64,000 bases of DNA from Bifidobacterium saguini DSM 23967 (lineage in GTDB: Bacteria > Actinomycetota > Actinomycetes > Actinomycetales > Bifidobacteriaceae): positions 1-64,000 of the forward strand of contig NZ_JGZN01000006.1 in assembly GCF_000741715.1 (NCBI RefSeq), read 5' to 3'. Each line of letters opens with the position of its first letter. The stretch's first letter is position 1. Positions 45,533 through 54,924 of this stretch are shown one piece after another. The position numbers and the translations under genes were made by a program. The notes under the pieces were generated by a model. That model did no database searches, was not told where the DNA came from, and saw only the letters and a list, made by a program, of their open reading frames with translations.

Positions 45533-48142
45533 ATGTTCGAACGGTTTACCGACCGTGCACGGCGCGTGATTGTGTTGGCGCAGGAAGAGGCAAGGTCCCT
45601 TCAGCACAACTACATCGGCACCGAACACCTGCTGCTCGGCCTGATTCGTGAGGGCGAGGGTGTGGCCGCCAAGGCGCTGGCCTCGAAGGGCGTGGAGCTT
45701 GACCCCACCCGCAAGCAGGTTGAAGAGATGATCGGCAAGGGCAACGCTGCTCCGAACGGGCACATCCCCTTTACTCCGCACGCCAAGCAGGTGCTGGAGT
45801 TTTCGCTTCGTGAGGCCCTTCAGCTGGGGCACAGCTACATTGGCACTGAGCATATTCTGCTCGGCCTGATTCGCGAAGGCGAAGGTGTCGGCACTCAGGT
45901 GCTCATCAAGATGGGTGTTGATCTGGGCGAGCTTCGTAGCGCCACTATCGATATGATTCGTGGCAACTCCGGTACTTCCGGCGATGGCAAGGGCGACCTG
46001 GCCAACGCAGGTGGCGTTGCCGACAAGCAAAATAAGTCCGGCTCCGCCATTCTTGACCAGTTCGGCCGCAACCTCACGCAGGAGGCAGCTGAGGGCAAGC
46101 TGGATCCGGTGATTGGTCGTACCAACGAGATTGAGCGCGTTATGGTGGTGCTCTCTCGCCGTACCAAGAACAATCCGGTGCTGATTGGTGAGCCTGGCGT
46201 GGGCAAGACCGCAGTGGTCGAAGGCCTGGCCCAGAAGATCAACGCTGGCGATGTGCCGGAAACCCTGAAGGGCAAGCAGGTCTATTCGCTGGATCTTGGC
46301 TCTATGGTGGCCGGTTCCCGTTACCGTGGTGATTTCGAGGAGCGCCTGAAGAAGGTCTTGAAGGAAATCAAGACCCGCGGCGACATCGTGCTGTTCATCG
46401 ACGAAATCCATACCATCGTGGGTGCAGGCTCCGCGGATGGTGCTCTGGGCGCCTCCGATATGTTGAAGCCGATGCTGGCCCGTGGTGAGCTTCAGACCAT
46501 TGGTGCCACCACCACCGACGAGTACCGCAAGTACATCGAGAAGGACGCGGCTCTGGAACGTCGTTTCCAGCCGATTCAGGTGCACGAGCCTACCATTGCT
46601 GAAACTATCGAGATTCTGAAGGGTCTGCGCTCCCGTTACGAGAACCATCATCATGTGACCATCACTGATGGTGCGCTGCAGTCCGCAGCCGAACTCTCCA
46701 GCCGCTACATTCAGGATCGCAACCTGCCGGATAAGGCCATCGATCTGATCGATGAGGCAGGTGCGCGCCTGCGCATCAAGCGCTTGACCGCTCCGCCGGA
46801 GCTCAAGGAGCTAGACGAGAAGATTGCCAAGGTGGCAGCCAAGAAGGATGAAGCCATCAAGGCTCAGGACTTCGAGAACGCCGCCAAGCTGCGCGACAGC
46901 CAGGAGAAGCTCGAGGTCGACCGCAAGGCCAAGGAAGATTCCTGGCGCGAAGGCGAGTCCGACGTCAAGATGGTTGTGGACGAGGATGTGATCGCCGAAG
47001 TCATCAGCTCCACCACCGGTATCCCGGTGTTCAAGCTGACCCAGGCCGAATCCAAGAAGCTGCTCAACATGGAAGCCGAACTGCACAAGCGCATCATCGG
47101 TCAGGATGAAGCGGTGTCCGCACTGTCTCGCTCGATTCGCCGTACCCGTGTGGGCCTGAAAGATCCGAAGCGTCCGTCCGGTTCGTTCATCTTCGCCGGT
47201 CCGACCGGTGTGGGCAAGACCGAGTTGGCCAAGACTCTCGCCGAATTCCTATTCGACGATGAAGACGCATTGATTCGCGTGGATATGTCCGAGTTCTCCG
47301 AGAAGTACGCGGCCTCCCGCCTCTTCGGTGCACCTCCGGGATACGTGGGTTACGAAGAGGGCGGCGAGCTCACCGAAAAGGTGCGTCGCAAGCCATTCTC
47401 CGTGGTGCTGTTCGATGAGATCGAGAAGGCTCACCCGGATATCTTCAACACGCTGTTGCAGGTGCTGGATGACGGCCACTTGACCGATGGTCAGGGCCGC
47501 AAGGTGGACTTCAAGAACACCATCATCATTCTGACCACCAACCTTGGTACGCGTGACATCGCAAAGGCCGCCAATACGGGCTTCAACCTGGGCGCCAACA
47601 ACGAGTCCAGCTACCAGCGCATGAAGGACCAGGTCAGCTCCGAACTCAAGCAGCAGTTCCGTCCGGAGTTCCTGAACCGTTTGGACGACATCATTGTCTT
47701 CAAGCAGCTCACCGAGCCGCAGGTGCGTCAGATCGTTGATCTCGATGTCAAGCAGCTCAATGACCGTCTGTTCGACCGTCACATGTCGCTCGAGCTCACC
47801 GACGCTGCCAAGGATCTGCTCGCGCAGAAGGGCTTCGACCCGCTGCTCGGTGCACGTCCGCTGCGTCGTGTGATTCAGCGCGACATCGAGGACGCCATCT
47901 CCGAGAAGATTCTGATGGGCGATCTCGAAGATGGTCAGCGCGTGGTGGTGGACGCCGAAGGCGAAGGCATCTTGGGTGAATTCACCTTCAAGGGTGAAAA
48001 GTTCGAGGAGCCTGCCAAGGCAGAAGGCGCAGACGCCGAAACTGGTGAAGGCGACAAGCCTGAGTTGGTCAGTGCCCAGGCTGCGGATGACTCCGCACCG
48101 GCTGCTGATACCGGCGATGCTGGTGAGCAATCTGCTGAATAA
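45533..48142 (+). CDS. clpC: ATP-dependent Clp protease ATP-binding subunit ClpC
   Basis: An 869-residue unfoldase for ClpP. Two Clp_N repeats ([39 protein letters not shown]) lead, then AAA1 with Walker A GEPGVGKT near residue 219, a UVR-type middle segment ([19 protein letters not shown]), and AAA2 with Walker A GPTGVGKT near 556. The C-terminal 40 residues are acidic and Ala/Glu-rich, an extra tail compared with B. subtilis ClpC. ATG follows GAGGAAGGAC. Regulator sites for HspR or ClgR were looked for upstream, but none was convincing. Confidence 0.96.
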   Translation: MFERFTDRARRVIVLAQEEARSLQHNYIGTEHLLLGLIREGEGVAAKALASKGVELDPTRKQVEEMIGKGNAAPNGHIPFTPHAKQVLEFSLREALQLGHSYIGTEHILLGLIREGEGVGTQVLIKMGVDLGELRSATIDMIRGNSGTSGDGKGDLANAGGVADKQNKSGSAILDQFGRNLTQEAAEGKLDPVIGRTNEIERVMVVLSRRTKNNPVLIGEPGVGKTAVVEGLAQKINAGDVPETLKGKQVYSLDLGSMVAGSRYRGDFEERLKKVLKEIKTRGDIVLFIDEIHTIVGAGSADGALGASDMLKPMLARGELQTIGATTTDEYRKYIEKDAALERRFQPIQVHEPTIAETIEILKGLRSRYENHHHVTITDGALQSAAELSSRYIQDRNLPDKAIDLIDEAGARLRIKRLTAPPELKELDEKIAKVAAKKDEAIKAQDFENAAKLRDSQEKLEVDRKAKEDSWREGESDVKMVVDEDVIAEVISSTTGIPVFKLTQAESKKLLNMEAELHKRIIGQDEAVSALSRSIRRTRVGLKDPKRPSGSFIFAGPTGVGKTELAKTLAEFLFDDEDALIRVDMSEFSEKYAASRLFGAPPGYVGYEEGGELTEKVRRKPFSVVLFDEIEKAHPDIFNTLLQVLDDGHLTDGQGRKVDFKNTIIILTTNLGTRDIAKAANTGFNLGANNESSYQRMKDQVSSELKQQFRPEFLNRLDDIIVFKQLTEPQVRQIVDLDVKQLNDRLFDRHMSLELTDAAKDLLAQKGFDPLLGARPLRRVIQRDIEDAISEKILMGDLEDGQRVVVDAEGEGILGEFTFKGEKFEEPAKAEGADAETGEGDKPELVSAQAADDSAPAADTGDAGEQSAE

Positions 48143-48166
48143 TCGCCGCTGACAATGCATATAAGT

Positions 48167-48202
48167 AAGGGTCTTGGTTCCATAAGGAATCAAGACCCTT
48201 TT
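48167..48202 (+). terminator. Terminator after clpC
   Basis: Stem AAGGGTCTTGGTTCC with its near-complement around ATAA, followed by TTTT. Confidence 0.9.
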
Positions 48203-48328
48203 GCTATGTCACAACTACCCTGTGGCATGATAACGCAACCTGATATTTTATGCTGTAGTGGGATACTGTTCATACATTGATGAAAAGCTATACTAGATGC
48301 ATTATCAGTGTCGAGGGGAGTTGTTTCA

Positions 48329-49420
48329 ATGTTCGGTTTATTCAATGAAGAGAACGACGCAGTTCGTAAGATGTCATGGCATTACTCTGCTGAGCAAAAC
48401 AGGATGGTTCCATGTGATAATACGCCATGCGATAAGCATGGTGCCTGCGATGTAATTGCTGCGAACGAGTATGAGGCAACGGTAGAGGTCAACAGAAGAA
48501 TATCGTTGTATAACGAACATGAAAAGAGCAAAAACAGGAATCCAAATACCGTTTTGCCGAGTGAATATGACAATTGCTCGTTATTTAAAGGTAATTTACA
48601 TTCTACAATAATCAGTTTTAATAGTTTGTATATTGGTAATGCGAGATATATGCCAACTGTTAAAAAATTCACACCTTATAATTATGATTTGACAGTTAAT
48701 TTTGCTAAAAGATGTGAGAAATGTCATGGTAAAGGAACAATCCATGATGATAAGGAAAACAAGGATATTGAATGTCCTGAATGCAGGGGTAGTAAGTATT
48801 CAGAAAAATGCAGTGCTTCACCAGCAGATATGGTTTTAATACAGGATATAAAAGACGATGAGGATGCTCGTTTCCATGATTTTGTTAAAAAATATCCTGA
48901 TGAATTCAATGAATATATGCGTCATGTGATGATGTCATCATGTTACCTGGCTAATAAAGGAGAGAAGGCTTTATATTTAATAGATATTAAAAGAAATTTT
49001 AAACAGGACATGGCTAATAATCCTGATGAAACTCTTATACATATGCGTGATTTAAAGTCTAAATATGATGAAATCATGAGGTATGAGCCTAAGGGATTAA
49101 AATATAATGATATCATGGCAATGGCTATTAATTCACATTATAAAAAAGAAAAAGAACCACTGGAAATAATGTCATTTCATAATTATGTTGACAAAAAGAC
49201 AAAAGAACAAAAAGTGGTAATGATTTGCCGTAATATAAATGATAATAACAGATCCACATATAAAATTTTTACTGAAGCAGATCCCAATATTATGGTTGGA
49301 GGAAAAGCTTTTCTTAGAGCGGCATATGGCTCAGGTTATGATTTCACTGATCCTACTGGAGTGCCTTGTTTAAAGCTGAGAAATGTAAAAATAGCAATAC
49401 GTCCTTATTGGGAAAATTAA
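48329..49420 (+). CDS. AT-rich orphan protein with DnaJ-like zinc-finger motif
   Basis: A 363-residue protein I do not recognise. The middle (about residues 130-160) has CEKCHGKGTI and CPECRGSKYSEKC, the CxxCxGxG pattern of half a DnaJ zinc-finger. The N-terminal 45 residues hold another Cys-rich patch (PCDNTPCDKHGACDV). The rest is charged and soluble, with no membrane segment. The composition is visibly AT-rich with many ATA, AGA and AAA codons, unlike clpC, so it looks transferred. GGGGAG precedes the ATG. It stands alone between clpC and the acetolactate-synthase-like gene. An alternative GTG start lies seven codons upstream. Confidence 0.8.
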   Translation: MFGLFNEENDAVRKMSWHYSAEQNRMVPCDNTPCDKHGACDVIAANEYEATVEVNRRISLYNEHEKSKNRNPNTVLPSEYDNCSLFKGNLHSTIISFNSLYIGNARYMPTVKKFTPYNYDLTVNFAKRCEKCHGKGTIHDDKENKDIECPECRGSKYSEKCSASPADMVLIQDIKDDEDARFHDFVKKYPDEFNEYMRHVMMSSCYLANKGEKALYLIDIKRNFKQDMANNPDETLIHMRDLKSKYDEIMRYEPKGLKYNDIMAMAINSHYKKEKEPLEIMSFHNYVDKKTKEQKVVMICRNINDNNRSTYKIFTEADPNIMVGGKAFLRAAYGSGYDFTDPTGVPCLKLRNVKIAIRPYWEN

Positions 49421-49431
49421 TGTTTTAATAA

Positions 49432-49477
49432 AATCCTTGTGAACACTAATACGTTGGTATTAATGTTCACAAGGATT
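49432..49477. terminator. Long hairpin terminator, probably for the minus-strand gene
   Basis: A 14-bp perfect stem AATCCTTGTGAACA with its complement, extended by about six further pairs after one mismatch. Read on the minus strand it runs into TTTTATT, so it should end the acetolactate-synthase-like transcript and perhaps also the orphan gene. Confidence 0.8.
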
Positions 49478-49500
49478 CGTCGTGTGCGTATTGTCTAGGC

Positions 49501-51189
49501 TCAGCCGCTGAAGTCGACTTCACCGAGCTTTTCGATGAGCTTCATATTCTCGGAGTAGTCAACCGGGCAGGCAATGATGTCGATGCCGGAACCGGAACGC
49601 AATGCCGAACGCAGCGTGGGGTAGAGCTGGTCGGCGGATTCGATGAGATGGCCCTTGGCACCAAAGCTCATGCCAAGTTCCACCACGTCCGGATTATTGA
49701 AATCCACATATTCATGGGTGCCGTCGTGAATATCCATCTTCCACTTGATTAGGCCATAGGCTTCATCAACCCATACCAGAATCACGATGCGGGCGCCCAC
49801 ACGCACGGCGGTTTCGATTTCCTGCACATTCATCATGAACGAACCGTCACCCATGACCGCGAGCACCGGGCGTCCCGGATTTTCCAGCGAGGCAGCCACC
49901 GCACCCGGCAGCGTCCAGGCCATCGTAGACAGGGAGTTATCAATCACGCAGGTGTTCGAATAATACGTGGGGTAGAGACGGGCCATCCACATCTTCAAGG
50001 CACCGGTATCCACCAAAGCGATATCGGTATCGGTTTCCATTGCACGGCGTGTATCGGCCACGATACGTTGAGGTTTCATCGGGAAGGAATCATCATCCGC
50101 ATACGAAGTGTATTCGGTTTCCAGCAGCTCGTGAATCTTCGGATGCGAGACGCCGAATGTCACATGCTCCGCATGCAGTTGGGCAATCAACGCCTGCAGC
50201 GTGGCGTCGATATTGCCCATGATGTTTAATGCGGTGGAGTAATGCGCATCCGTATCTTCAATGAAGGTATTGATGTGGATGATGGTCTTATCATCATTCG
50301 GATTGATCTTCTTCGGATCGAACTGCTGGATGGAGAAGCCCACGGCAATAATCAGATCAGCCTCATCGAACGCGAAGTTCTCGTAATCATGGCGCATGAA
50401 GCCCACCACGCCGAGCGCCAGCGGAATGCGATCGGAAATCACGCCCTTGCCTTCGAACGTGGTGGCCACCGGCACATTAAGCTGCTCGGCCAAGGCCAGT
50501 AGACGGTTCTCCGCATGGCCGCGGGCCACGCCATTGCCGGCCAAGATGATCGGATGCTTGGCACCGCGAATAATGCTCACAGCGCGAGAGATCGTGTCGG
50601 CAGTAGGAGCGAAGCTCATCGGATTCGGCAGCGGCAGCGGGTGAGCATCCTCGGGAGCGGGCATTTCGGCCACATCCTCCGGCAGAATCAAGCAAGTGGC
50701 ACCCGGGCGGTTGCGCTGAGAGATGGAGAACGCCTTTCGAACCATTTCCGGCACGGAAGCCGGTTCCACAATCATCGAAGTCCACTGGGTCAGCGGGCGG
50801 AATACAGACACCAGATCAACAATTTGATGCGATTCCTTATACAGTCGGCTCACGTTGCCTTGCGCGCAGATGGCCACCATTGGCGTGGTGCTGGCGTTCG
50901 CCTGTGCCACCGGAAGCGTCAGATTCAGAGCGCCCGGGCCAAGGGTAGCCAGGCAAACGCCGGGTTTGCCTGTCAAATGGCCTTGCGTGGCGGCCATGAA
51001 GCCTGCACCTTGCTCATGACGGGTCAGGATGAAACGAATGCGACCGTCGCGCTCAATGGCTTCCATCAGCGGAATGTTCTCTTCGCCGGGGATGCCGTAC
51101 ATGGTCTCAACGCCTTCATTAACAAGACATTCCACGAACAGGTCGGCTACGGTACGGATGTGATCGGTGTTCTGAGTCGGTGTATTCAC
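49501..51189 (-). CDS. Thiamine-diphosphate enzyme, acetolactate-synthase-like
   Basis: A 562-residue enzyme with the three-domain ThDP fold. It has YGIPGEENIPLMEAIE with the catalytic Glu following at RHEQGAGFMA, and the ThDP/Mg motif GDGSFMMNVQEIETAVR near residue 435. The IIHINTFIEDTDAHY segment recalls the catabolic (AlsS) acetolactate synthases rather than biosynthetic IlvB, and no regulatory subunit gene is adjacent. A pyruvate oxidase or related ThDP enzyme is an alternative. Reaction likely is two pyruvates to acetolactate and CO2. It stands alone, upstream of a palindrome-rich gap. Confidence 0.75.
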   Translation of the reverse strand: MNTPTQNTDHIRTVADLFVECLVNEGVETMYGIPGEENIPLMEAIERDGRIRFILTRHEQGAGFMAATQGHLTGKPGVCLATLGPGALNLTLPVAQANASTTPMVAICAQGNVSRLYKESHQIVDLVSVFRPLTQWTSMIVEPASVPEMVRKAFSISQRNRPGATCLILPEDVAEMPAPEDAHPLPLPNPMSFAPTADTISRAVSIIRGAKHPIILAGNGVARGHAENRLLALAEQLNVPVATTFEGKGVISDRIPLALGVVGFMRHDYENFAFDEADLIIAVGFSIQQFDPKKINPNDDKTIIHINTFIEDTDAHYSTALNIMGNIDATLQALIAQLHAEHVTFGVSHPKIHELLETEYTSYADDDSFPMKPQRIVADTRRAMETDTDIALVDTGALKMWMARLYPTYYSNTCVIDNSLSTMAWTLPGAVAASLENPGRPVLAVMGDGSFMMNVQEIETAVRVGARIVILVWVDEAYGLIKWKMDIHDGTHEYVDFNNPDVVELGMSFGAKGHLIESADQLYPTLRSALRSGSGIDIIACPVDYSENMKLIEKLGEVDFSG

Positions 51190-51268
51190 GCTAGGGAAGT
51201 CTAACAGTCGGGATATGCGAACATCAGCAAGGCATGTTGGGTGGCAAAGAGCCTGAATGTGCCTTTTC

Positions 51269-51379
51269 CCTCACTATGTATGCATGGGAACCAAGGTGCC
51301 GCATACATAGTGAGGATTCGGAGGTCTAAACCGGCGCTATGTATGCGGATGCTTCGTTCGGCCGCATACATAGCGCCGG
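51269..51379. repeat. Two consecutive long palindromes sharing one core
   Basis: Stem 1 is CCTCACTATGTATGC (51269-51283) with its exact complement at 51301-51315. Stem 2 is CCGGCGCTATGTATGCGG (51331-51348) with its exact complement at 51362-51379. The 10-base core CTATGTATGC therefore occurs four times, twice on each strand. No T run follows. The remaining bases between 51190 and 51487 hold no supported gene. Confidence 0.9.
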
Positions 51380-51487
51380 TTCGCGCGATTACGGTGGGGA
51401 TTGCTGAGACAAAGAAGCCGCTAAGAGTTAACTTAGGCGTTGAATGGGCGTGGAAATTCATTCAACTAGCCGTCTTAGCGTAACAGT

Positions 51488-53287
51488 GTGAGCAAGGGCA
51501 TGAATCGCCGGCAGTGGGCCGGCAGGCGGCCTAAGGTCGCCGTAGCGGTAATCATCGCGACTGTACTTACGATTCTTTTTGTTCCCAATGCTGTTGCTGG
51601 AGCTGCAGGAACTGTTCCTTTTTCCGGAAATGATGCCGCTACTGGCACCAGAACGGTGACCATCGCGGACATCACCGATTTCCACGGCCATATTGAACGC
51701 GGAGCGGATAATGCGGCCGCATTTACATTGGCAGACAGCCATAATCCAGGCAATATGGTGCCTGTTTCCTCTGGCGACTTAGTAGGCGGTTCTCCATACG
51801 AGTCCGCTGTGGCTAAAGATCAGCCGACATTGGATATGGCGAAATCCTGGGGATTGACGATTTCCGCAGTCGGTAATCATGAATTCGATCGCTCGGTGGC
51901 TGACTTCAATAACCGGATTGCCTCACCTGCTAATGGCATTGATTGGCTATGCGCTAACGTATCGGCACGCAACAAGGCACCGGGTGGCAAACTGAGTCGG
52001 GTCAAGGATTATACGATTCGAGAAGTCAATGGAAAGCGTATTGGATTCGTTGGTGCATTGACTGATGCACTGGGCTCGGTGGCTACCCCGCAAATCACGA
52101 AAGATGCTGATTTGGATGAGCGGGCGGTTGATGCAGTCAATCGAGTGGCGCATGAGCTCAAGCAATCCGGCAAGGTGGATGCGGTAGTTGCGCTGATTCA
52201 TGCTGATGCCTCCGCTGCGCAAGGATTGGGCAAGGATGTGGATGTGGTGTACACAGGCCATACGCATGCGGTGAAATACGCGCGCACGGATGGTGGAGCC
52301 CCGATTTATGAAGCCGGTAGCTTCGGACGTGCAATGGCGGTGCAGGATCTGGTCATTACCGGATACGGACGCAGATCCAGAGTTGCAGTGCAGAACGTGG
52401 ATCTTGGCAATGGCACTGAACAGGCATCGTCTACAGTTCCCGGCGTGATTCGGGTGGAAGGTCTTGATGCGCATACCACGCAATCGGCTTGGATGTCTGC
52501 CGGTTCAACGGGCGAAGGCATGGTTGATCATGCCCAGCATGTGTATGCGGTTGCGCAGGCGCATGCAGCACAGGTAGGTGGCACTATTGTCGGTACGCTG
52601 GCTGCTGGTACGAATTTTGATAAGCGCATCGAAAACGGTCAGGAAGATTCAGTGGGCCGGCTGGTGGCGGATGCGAATCGCGCCATGATTCAGCGAACCC
52701 TTTATGCTGGCGAGCGTTTGCCTGTAGTCGGTTTTTCCAACGATGGCAGCCTGCGCACTGCGAAACTTGACATGGACGGCAATGGTAAGGTCAGCGTACG
52801 CGAAGTGGATTCCCTGATGGCTCTGCAGTTCAAAGCCGCACATGAAACCTTGACTGGCAAAGATCTGAAAAATGTCTTGGCTGAGCAGTTCCGATTCAAG
52901 GATGGGCAGTTGAAACGTCGGTGGATTGGAATTTCCTCAAATGTGAGTTATCGATTTGTGGAATATCAATCAACCGAAGCGGGGGAGGAGACCCAGGATA
53001 AGGCCGGCAGCCACCCAGCAAATACCAGTTTTGATGGTGATGATAATCATCGTGCGGTTGATATTACTGATTTGTTCATCGATGGCAAACCGATTGCTGA
53101 TGATGATTTGGTGATTGTGGCATCTAACTCATATCTGCTGCAGGGTGGTGATGATTACCATGCCTTCCGCGCAGGAACGAACTATGGCGAGCTCAATATG
53201 CCATACAGTGAGCCACTGAAGCAGTACCTCGCCGCACATCCTGCGCTCGCGCCAGTAAAACTGCCACAAACCGGTATGAGGGCCTAG
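51488..53287 (+). CDS. Secreted 5'-nucleotidase-type metallophosphatase ending in LPQTG
   Basis: A 599-residue secreted UshA-like enzyme hydrolysing extracellular nucleotides. A signal peptide (basic RRQWAGRRPK, then AVAVIIATVLTILFV, cut near AVAGAAG) leads. The metallophosphatase domain shows DITDFHGHIERG, SSGDLVGGSP, VGNHEFDRS and TGHTHAV. The C-terminal domain has VGFSNDGSLR and NSYLLQGGDDYHAFR. The chain ends APVKLPQTGMRA: a sortase-type LPQTG without the following membrane helix and basic tail. The GTG start lies six bases after TAGCGT, so it may be leaderless; an ATG four codons later is an alternative. Confidence 0.88.
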   Translation: MSKGMNRRQWAGRRPKVAVAVIIATVLTILFVPNAVAGAAGTVPFSGNDAATGTRTVTIADITDFHGHIERGADNAAAFTLADSHNPGNMVPVSSGDLVGGSPYESAVAKDQPTLDMAKSWGLTISAVGNHEFDRSVADFNNRIASPANGIDWLCANVSARNKAPGGKLSRVKDYTIREVNGKRIGFVGALTDALGSVATPQITKDADLDERAVDAVNRVAHELKQSGKVDAVVALIHADASAAQGLGKDVDVVYTGHTHAVKYARTDGGAPIYEAGSFGRAMAVQDLVITGYGRRSRVAVQNVDLGNGTEQASSTVPGVIRVEGLDAHTTQSAWMSAGSTGEGMVDHAQHVYAVAQAHAAQVGGTIVGTLAAGTNFDKRIENGQEDSVGRLVADANRAMIQRTLYAGERLPVVGFSNDGSLRTAKLDMDGNGKVSVREVDSLMALQFKAAHETLTGKDLKNVLAEQFRFKDGQLKRRWIGISSNVSYRFVEYQSTEAGEETQDKAGSHPANTSFDGDDNHRAVDITDLFIDGKPIADDDLVIVASNSYLLQGGDDYHAFRAGTNYGELNMPYSEPLKQYLAAHPALAPVKLPQTGMRA

Positions 53288-53319
53288 AAGAAAGGGGAAA
53301 ACGGACCCTGTAAAACGAG

Positions 53320-53358
53320 AATGGGCTTCCCTCATTGTGGAGGGAAGCCCATTACTTT
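53320..53358 (+). terminator. Terminator after the 5'-nucleotidase gene
   Basis: Stem AATGGGCTTCCCTC with its exact complement around a 6-nt loop, followed by an ACTTT run. Confidence 0.85.
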
Positions 53359-53383
53359 AGCAAGTAGTAGTGGCTACTGCCTA

Positions 53384-54826
53384 TTACTTAATGGCGTTCA
53401 GCCACTGTTCCTTGGTGGCCTTCTCGGCCTCGAGCTTCGCCTTCTTCTTCGGATCGGACTCAGCGGCGATCTTGGCGTCGAGCTCGGCGAGCTGAGCGTT
53501 TAGCTGCTCTTCGAAGCTGGACTTACGGGCATCGGCCTCAGGGTCGGACTGCTTCCAAGCGGCATCCTCAACGGACTTGATCTGCTTGTCCACAGCGTCT
53601 AGACGGTTCTCGATGCGGCGCATATCCTCGCGCGGCACGTAGCCGATCTGATCCCATTCTTCCTGAATCTTGGCCAGCTCCTGACGAGCCTTCTTGGCCT
53701 CGGCATCGGTCTTGACCGGCACCAGGGCTTCAGCTTGGACCAGCAGCTCTTCCTTCTTGGCCAGATTCTCCTTCTCTGCGGTGTTCATCTGGTCGCGGTC
53801 GGCCTGGCGAGCGTTGAAGAACGCGTCCGCGGCCTCACGGAACTTGGCCCACAGCTCATCGTCCTCGTTGCGGCCTGCGCGGCCAGCCTTCTTCCAACGA
53901 TCCATCAGATCGTTGAACTTGCGAGAAGTCTCGCCCCAAGCGGTGGAATCCTTGAGCTCATTGGCTTCGGCAATGATGGCTTCCTTGACTTCCTTGGCGT
54001 GGTTGCGTTCGTTGTCGCGAGCCTGAGCCCACTTGCGGCGAGCCTGGTTGAATGTGGTACGAGCTGCGGAGAAGCGCTTCCACAAGGCTTCAGCTTCCGG
54101 CTTGTCAATGCGAATAGTGGTGCGTTGGTGGTTCTGCCACTCGTCAAACAGGTTGCGGAACTTGTCTGCGGTGGAACGCCAGTTGGTGTTGTCGCCCAGG
54201 GATGCGGCCAGGGCCTCGGCCTTCTCGACAATGGCGGTGCGCTCGGCAACAGCCTTGGCAACAGCGGCCTTGCGGGCCTCGGCCAGTGCGGTCTTCTTGG
54301 CTTCGCCGGCTGCCTTAAGCTCCTCGAACTGAGCCTTCAGGGCGGCAATATCGCCCACCACAGCCGGCTCGTTGGTCTCTTCGCCCAAAAGCTTGAGAGA
54401 TTCGTCAATCTCGCGAGCCTTGACGTTCGGAGAGGTCAGACGGTTGGCGAGCAAGTCAAGCTTGGCTTTCAGATCAAGGAAGCGACGGGCGTACAGTGCC
54501 AAGGCTTCTTCCTTGGAAACATCCGGGAACTGGCCGACTTCGCGCTCGGCGTCGCCGTCCTTTACGAACACGGTGCCGTTATCGTCCACGCGGCCGAATG
54601 CCTCGGCTGCCTTGACATCCTCCTCGGAGTAGGCGGAGGTGTTGGCCGGGGCTGCAGTGTGCTGCTTGGCCGGGGTCTTCTTAGCGAATGCAGCAGGGGA
54701 GGGAGCATGCGGCTTCGGCATTGAAGCGGGAGTCGGCTTGGCCTCGCTGACCGCGGGTGCGGGTGTCGTTGCCTGCTCTTCGGTTGCAGCGGTGTTTTCG
54801 GTTTCGGTGACAGTCTCGTCGGACAT
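53384..54826 (-). CDS. DUF349 coiled-coil protein
   Basis: A 480-residue soluble protein. The N-terminal 80 residues are Ala/Pro/Thr-rich and disordered. Then follow several DUF349 repeats, each with a W..A..L..L...W...GR pattern (ALWKRFSAARTTFNQARRK, ELWAKFREAADAFFNARQ, IQEEWDQIGYVPREDMRRIE), and a Lys/Glu-rich end. DUF349 proteins bind nucleic acid or ribosomes in some bacteria; function is not settled. The start at MSDETVTE follows AAGGAG six bases before. It diverges from hisS, and the 98 bases between them hold both promoters. Confidence 0.88.
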   Translation of the reverse strand: MSDETVTETENTAATEEQATTPAPAVSEAKPTPASMPKPHAPSPAAFAKKTPAKQHTAAPANTSAYSEEDVKAAEAFGRVDDNGTVFVKDGDAEREVGQFPDVSKEEALALYARRFLDLKAKLDLLANRLTSPNVKAREIDESLKLLGEETNEPAVVGDIAALKAQFEELKAAGEAKKTALAEARKAAVAKAVAERTAIVEKAEALAASLGDNTNWRSTADKFRNLFDEWQNHQRTTIRIDKPEAEALWKRFSAARTTFNQARRKWAQARDNERNHAKEVKEAIIAEANELKDSTAWGETSRKFNDLMDRWKKAGRAGRNEDDELWAKFREAADAFFNARQADRDQMNTAEKENLAKKEELLVQAEALVPVKTDAEAKKARQELAKIQEEWDQIGYVPREDMRRIENRLDAVDKQIKSVEDAAWKQSDPEADARKSSFEEQLNAQLAELDAKIAAESDPKKKAKLEAEKATKEQWLNAIK

Positions 54827-54924
54827 GGCCAGCTCCTTACAAGCGTAGTGTGAGTGAGTGGAAGCGCCTCGCATGCTGGAAAATCGCATGGCTTGACGCA
54901 ACCCTCACCTATTATATTGATTTC

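Noticed and set aside
51201-51483. Overlapping small frames on both strands in the palindrome region
   Set aside because: Their similar halves come from the inverted repeats, and there is no start signal or codon preference.
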